DNA from: Candidatus Minthenecus merdequi
GTDB taxonomy: Bacteria; Bacteroidota; Bacteroidia; Bacteroidales; Paludibacteraceae
DNA length: 7,778 bases
Reading direction: 5' to 3'
Assembly: GCA_018064385.1 (NCBI GenBank)
Contig: JAGHVI010000093.1
Location: forward strand, 1-7,778
Shown here piece by piece: positions 5,763 to 7,778 of this stretch (position 1 is the stretch's first letter; the number at the start of each line of letters is the position of its first letter). The notes beneath the pieces were generated by a model. It searched no databases. It saw nothing but the letters and a program-made list of their open reading frames with translations, and had not been told where the DNA came from. Both the position numbers and the translations under genes were made by a program.

Positions 5763-7255
5763 CAATATTGACGGCACTGCTGAGAGAACACGGTGTGGGC
5801 CACGCTGTTGTGTGTCCTGGCAGTCGTAATGCTGCAATAGTCAACAACCTGACGGAATGTCTGGGGATTGAGTGTTTTGCCGCCACGGACGAGCGTTCGG
5901 CGGCTTTTGAGGCTATGGGAATTTCATTATCCACAGGACAACCGACAGTAGTCTGCGTGACATCAGGCAGTGCACTGCTGAACACATTGCCTGCTGTAGC
6001 CGAGGCGTGGTATCAGCATGTACCACTGATTGTTATCTCAGCCGACAGACCTGCGGAATGGATTGAACAACTGGACGGACAGACAATTGAACAACCTGGA
6101 GCGTTGAAACGTTGGTGCGTTGAGTCTGTAAATTTGCCAGAGGTTAAGGACGAGGTTGAGCATTGGAGCTGCAACTGGCTTATGAACAAGACATTGCTGA
6201 TGGCTAAGCATCATCTCAGGCCAGTACATATCAATGTACCGCTGAGCGAGCCACTGTACAAATTCAACCGTGAGAGATTGGGAGATGAAAGGGTCGTGAG
6301 TTTGAGAGACACCGAGAGTCTGGTGAAAGAATTTGTCAGGTGCGAGAAAGTTATGATAATCGTGGGGCAGGAGAGGAAAACTCCTAACCTTGCGAAACTC
6401 AGCGAAAGTGCGGCTATCGTCGCAGAGCCTTTGGGATGGTGTGGAATTTGGTCGGACGGCGAGTCATTCATAGAAGAGATGGAAGAACCGGAGATGGTTA
6501 TCTACCTTGGAGGGACGATTGTGAGCAAGAGGGTCAAAGAGTTTCTGAGGAAAGCCAAAAATGCCGTACAGTGGTATGTATCGGCTGACGGAGAGATTGC
6601 GGACACTTTTATGAATCTGCGGAATGTAGTGTTTGACGACTTAAACGATGTGACGCATAAGCTTGAGGAAGTTGCTACGAAGAGGAGATATGGCAAGCGG
6701 TGGAATGAAATACAAAGAGGAGAAAAAGAATGCAATACAGTGGAGGAAGAGGTTGTGAGGAGATTTGAGATGTTGGTGAGGGACGTTGACTGCAACGTCT
6801 GTTATGCCAACAGTATGGCAGTGAGGTATGCTTGTCGTTATGCAAGCCATAATATATATTGTAACAGAGGGGTGAATGGTATTGAGGGCAGTGTGTCAAC
6901 GGCATTGGGGATTGCGAGAGGGAGTGGAAAATTATGTATCTGCGTAACGGGGGATTTGAGTTTCTTCTATGACAGCAATGCACTGTGGAGAGAACATTTG
7001 CCAGGGAAATTCAGGGTTATAGTAATGAACAATGGCGGGGGAAAGATATTCAAGCGTTTCAAGGGACTGGAGGACAGTGATGCCCGGGCATTTGTGGTTG
7101 GCAAACACAATGCAACGTGCAAAGGACTGTGCGAAAGTTTTGGTGTTGACTATATGAAAGTGACAACATTAGGTGAGGTTGACGAAGGGTTAAGATGGTT
7201 AATCAATGGAGATAAAACAAAAATATTGGAATATGAGGACATGGAAAAAGATTGA
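5738..7255 (+). CDS. menD: MenD, SEPHCHC synthase (thiamine diphosphate enzyme)
   Basis: This enzyme joins 2-oxoglutarate (with decarboxylation) to isochorismate to form SEPHCHC, the second step of menaquinone synthesis. The 505-aa product has the three-domain ThDP-enzyme layout. CPGSRNA lies at 26-32 (S29, R30), the cofactor-activating E52 in TDERSAAF, and SADRP at 101-105 (R104), with Q115 close by. K264 and R265 follow, then S359 and R363, then RGVNGIEG at 377-384. The metal and ThDP motif GDLSFFYDSNAL spans 405-416, and NNGGGKIF 431-438. These line up with known E. coli MenD residues (S32, R33, E55, R107, Q118, K292, R293, S391, R395). The product is somewhat shorter than the usual 550 or so. 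I chose the ATG at 5738 because MFSDKENI matches the usual N-terminus; an ATG at 5699 would only add menF-overlapping sequence. It overlaps menF by 25 bp and menB by 23 bp. The protein is rich in cysteine (17 residues). Confidence 0.96.
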   Translation: MFSDKENIAILTALLREHGVGHAVVCPGSRNAAIVNNLTECLGIECFAATDERSAAFEAMGISLSTGQPTVVCVTSGSALLNTLPAVAEAWYQHVPLIVISADRPAEWIEQLDGQTIEQPGALKRWCVESVNLPEVKDEVEHWSCNWLMNKTLLMAKHHLRPVHINVPLSEPLYKFNRERLGDERVVSLRDTESLVKEFVRCEKVMIIVGQERKTPNLAKLSESAAIVAEPLGWCGIWSDGESFIEEMEEPEMVIYLGGTIVSKRVKEFLRKAKNAVQWYVSADGEIADTFMNLRNVVFDDLNDVTHKLEEVATKRRYGKRWNEIQRGEKECNTVEEEVVRRFEMLVRDVDCNVCYANSMAVRYACRYASHNIYCNRGVNGIEGSVSTALGIARGSGKLCICVTGDLSFFYDSNALWREHLPGKFRVIVMNNGGGKIFKRFKGLEDSDARAFVVGKHNATCKGLCESFGVDYMKVTTLGEVDEGLRWLINGDKTKILEYEDMEKD

Positions 7256-7778
7256 AGGTTTTGATTTTAAGGAGATACTCTTTGAGGAGTACAACAAAAT
7301 CGCAAAGATTACTATCAACAGGCCTGAGTGCAGGAATGCCTTCACACCGTTGACAACATTGGAAATGAGTCGTGCGTTTGCTTACTGCCGTGAGTGTCAA
7401 GGTATAAGGGTTGTGATACTGACAGGTGCAGGAGATATGGCATTCTGCGCAGGGGGTGATATGCACGTAAAAGGGCGAGGAGGTTATATAGACAGCGAAG
7501 GTGTGCCAAGGCTGAGCGTGCTGGATGTTCAGATGCAGATAAGGCGTCTGCCAAAACCAGTTATCGCAATGGTGAACGGTTATGCAATAGGCGGAGGACA
7601 TGTATTGCACGTTGTATGTGATTTGACGATAGCGTCGGAGAATGCACGTTTTGGACAGACGGGACCTAAGGTAGGGTCGTTTGACGCAGGTTTCGGGGCT
7701 TCGTATTTAGCGAGAATGGTGGGTCAGAAACGCGCGAGGGAGATTTGGTTCTTGTGCAAACAATACACTGCACAAGAG
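7233..7778 (+). CDS. menB: MenB, 1,4-dihydroxy-2-naphthoyl-CoA synthase (3' end beyond window)
   Basis: This crotonase-family enzyme closes the second ring, turning o-succinylbenzoyl-CoA into DHNA-CoA. Only 182 codons are inside the window; the family is about 270 aa. The start MRTWKKIEGF at 7233 lies inside the end of menD and fits the family's N-terminus (EYNKIAKITINRP follows at 19-31). The oxyanion-hole motifs are CAGGD (72-76) and IGGGH (119-123). The stretch FGQTGPKVGSFDAG spans 140-153. Its Q142, G144, S149 and D151 correspond to Q154, G156, S161 and D163 of E. coli MenB. A glycine at the G156 position marks the bicarbonate-dependent (type I) class. Position 77 is Met where Gln is usual (GGDQ). 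No strong ribosome-binding site precedes the start, so translation is probably coupled to menD. The remaining pathway genes (menC, menE) probably lie downstream. Confidence 0.96.
   Translation, partial: MRTWKKIEGFDFKEILFEEYNKIAKITINRPECRNAFTPLTTLEMSRAFAYCRECQGIRVVILTGAGDMAFCAGGDMHVKGRGGYIDSEGVPRLSVLDVQMQIRRLPKPVIAMVNGYAIGGGHVLHVVCDLTIASENARFGQTGPKVGSFDAGFGASYLARMVGQKRAREIWFLCKQYTAQE

Overview
The window looks like chromosomal DNA from a member of the Bacteroidota, most likely the order Bacteroidales (Bacteroides/Prevotella type). Two promoters match the sigma-ABfr form (TTTG or TTG, about 20 bp, TAnnTTTG). The genes lack strong Shine-Dalgarno sequences. The menF-menD-menB order and the style of the MenB protein also fit that group. 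The genus cannot be fixed from the sequence alone.

Layout. Positions 1-253 hold no gene that I can support; they contain short repeat motifs and two compact hairpins. Positions 254-4431 (minus strand) carry a two-gene operon with a 4-bp ATGA overlap. The first gene encodes a 579-aa protein with two BadF/BcrA/HgdC-type ATPase (activase) domains. The second encodes an 813-aa DUF2229 / HgdB-like iron-sulfur protein. Positions 4432-4808 form a divergent intergenic region. It holds a promoter for the minus operon, an inverted copy of the left-flank repeat motifs, a tandem pair of 66-bp imperfect palindromes, and a promoter abutting menF. Positions 4809-7778 (plus strand) carry menF, menD and the first two thirds of menB, with 23-25 bp overlaps; menB runs off the window.

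How the genes work together. MenF, MenD and MenB catalyse steps of the classical (o-succinylbenzoate) menaquinone pathway: chorismate to isochorismate, then to SEPHCHC, and later o-succinylbenzoyl-CoA to DHNA-CoA. The products act in anaerobic electron transport. The minus operon belongs to the family of ATP-driven 'archerase' electron injectors and their iron-sulfur partners. Its substrate is unknown, and no recognisable 2-hydroxyacyl-CoA dehydratase pair lies beside it. The tandem activase could be a one-chain pseudo-dimer feeding electrons to the DUF2229 protein.

Main points of interest: the uncharacterised activase/DUF2229 pair, whose split lies beside a six-A run, so that one extra base would give a single 1392-codon fusion; short repeats in inverted orientation flanking that operon; the tandem 66-bp palindromes between two divergent promoters; and a menF promoter so close to the start codon that the mRNA may be leaderless.
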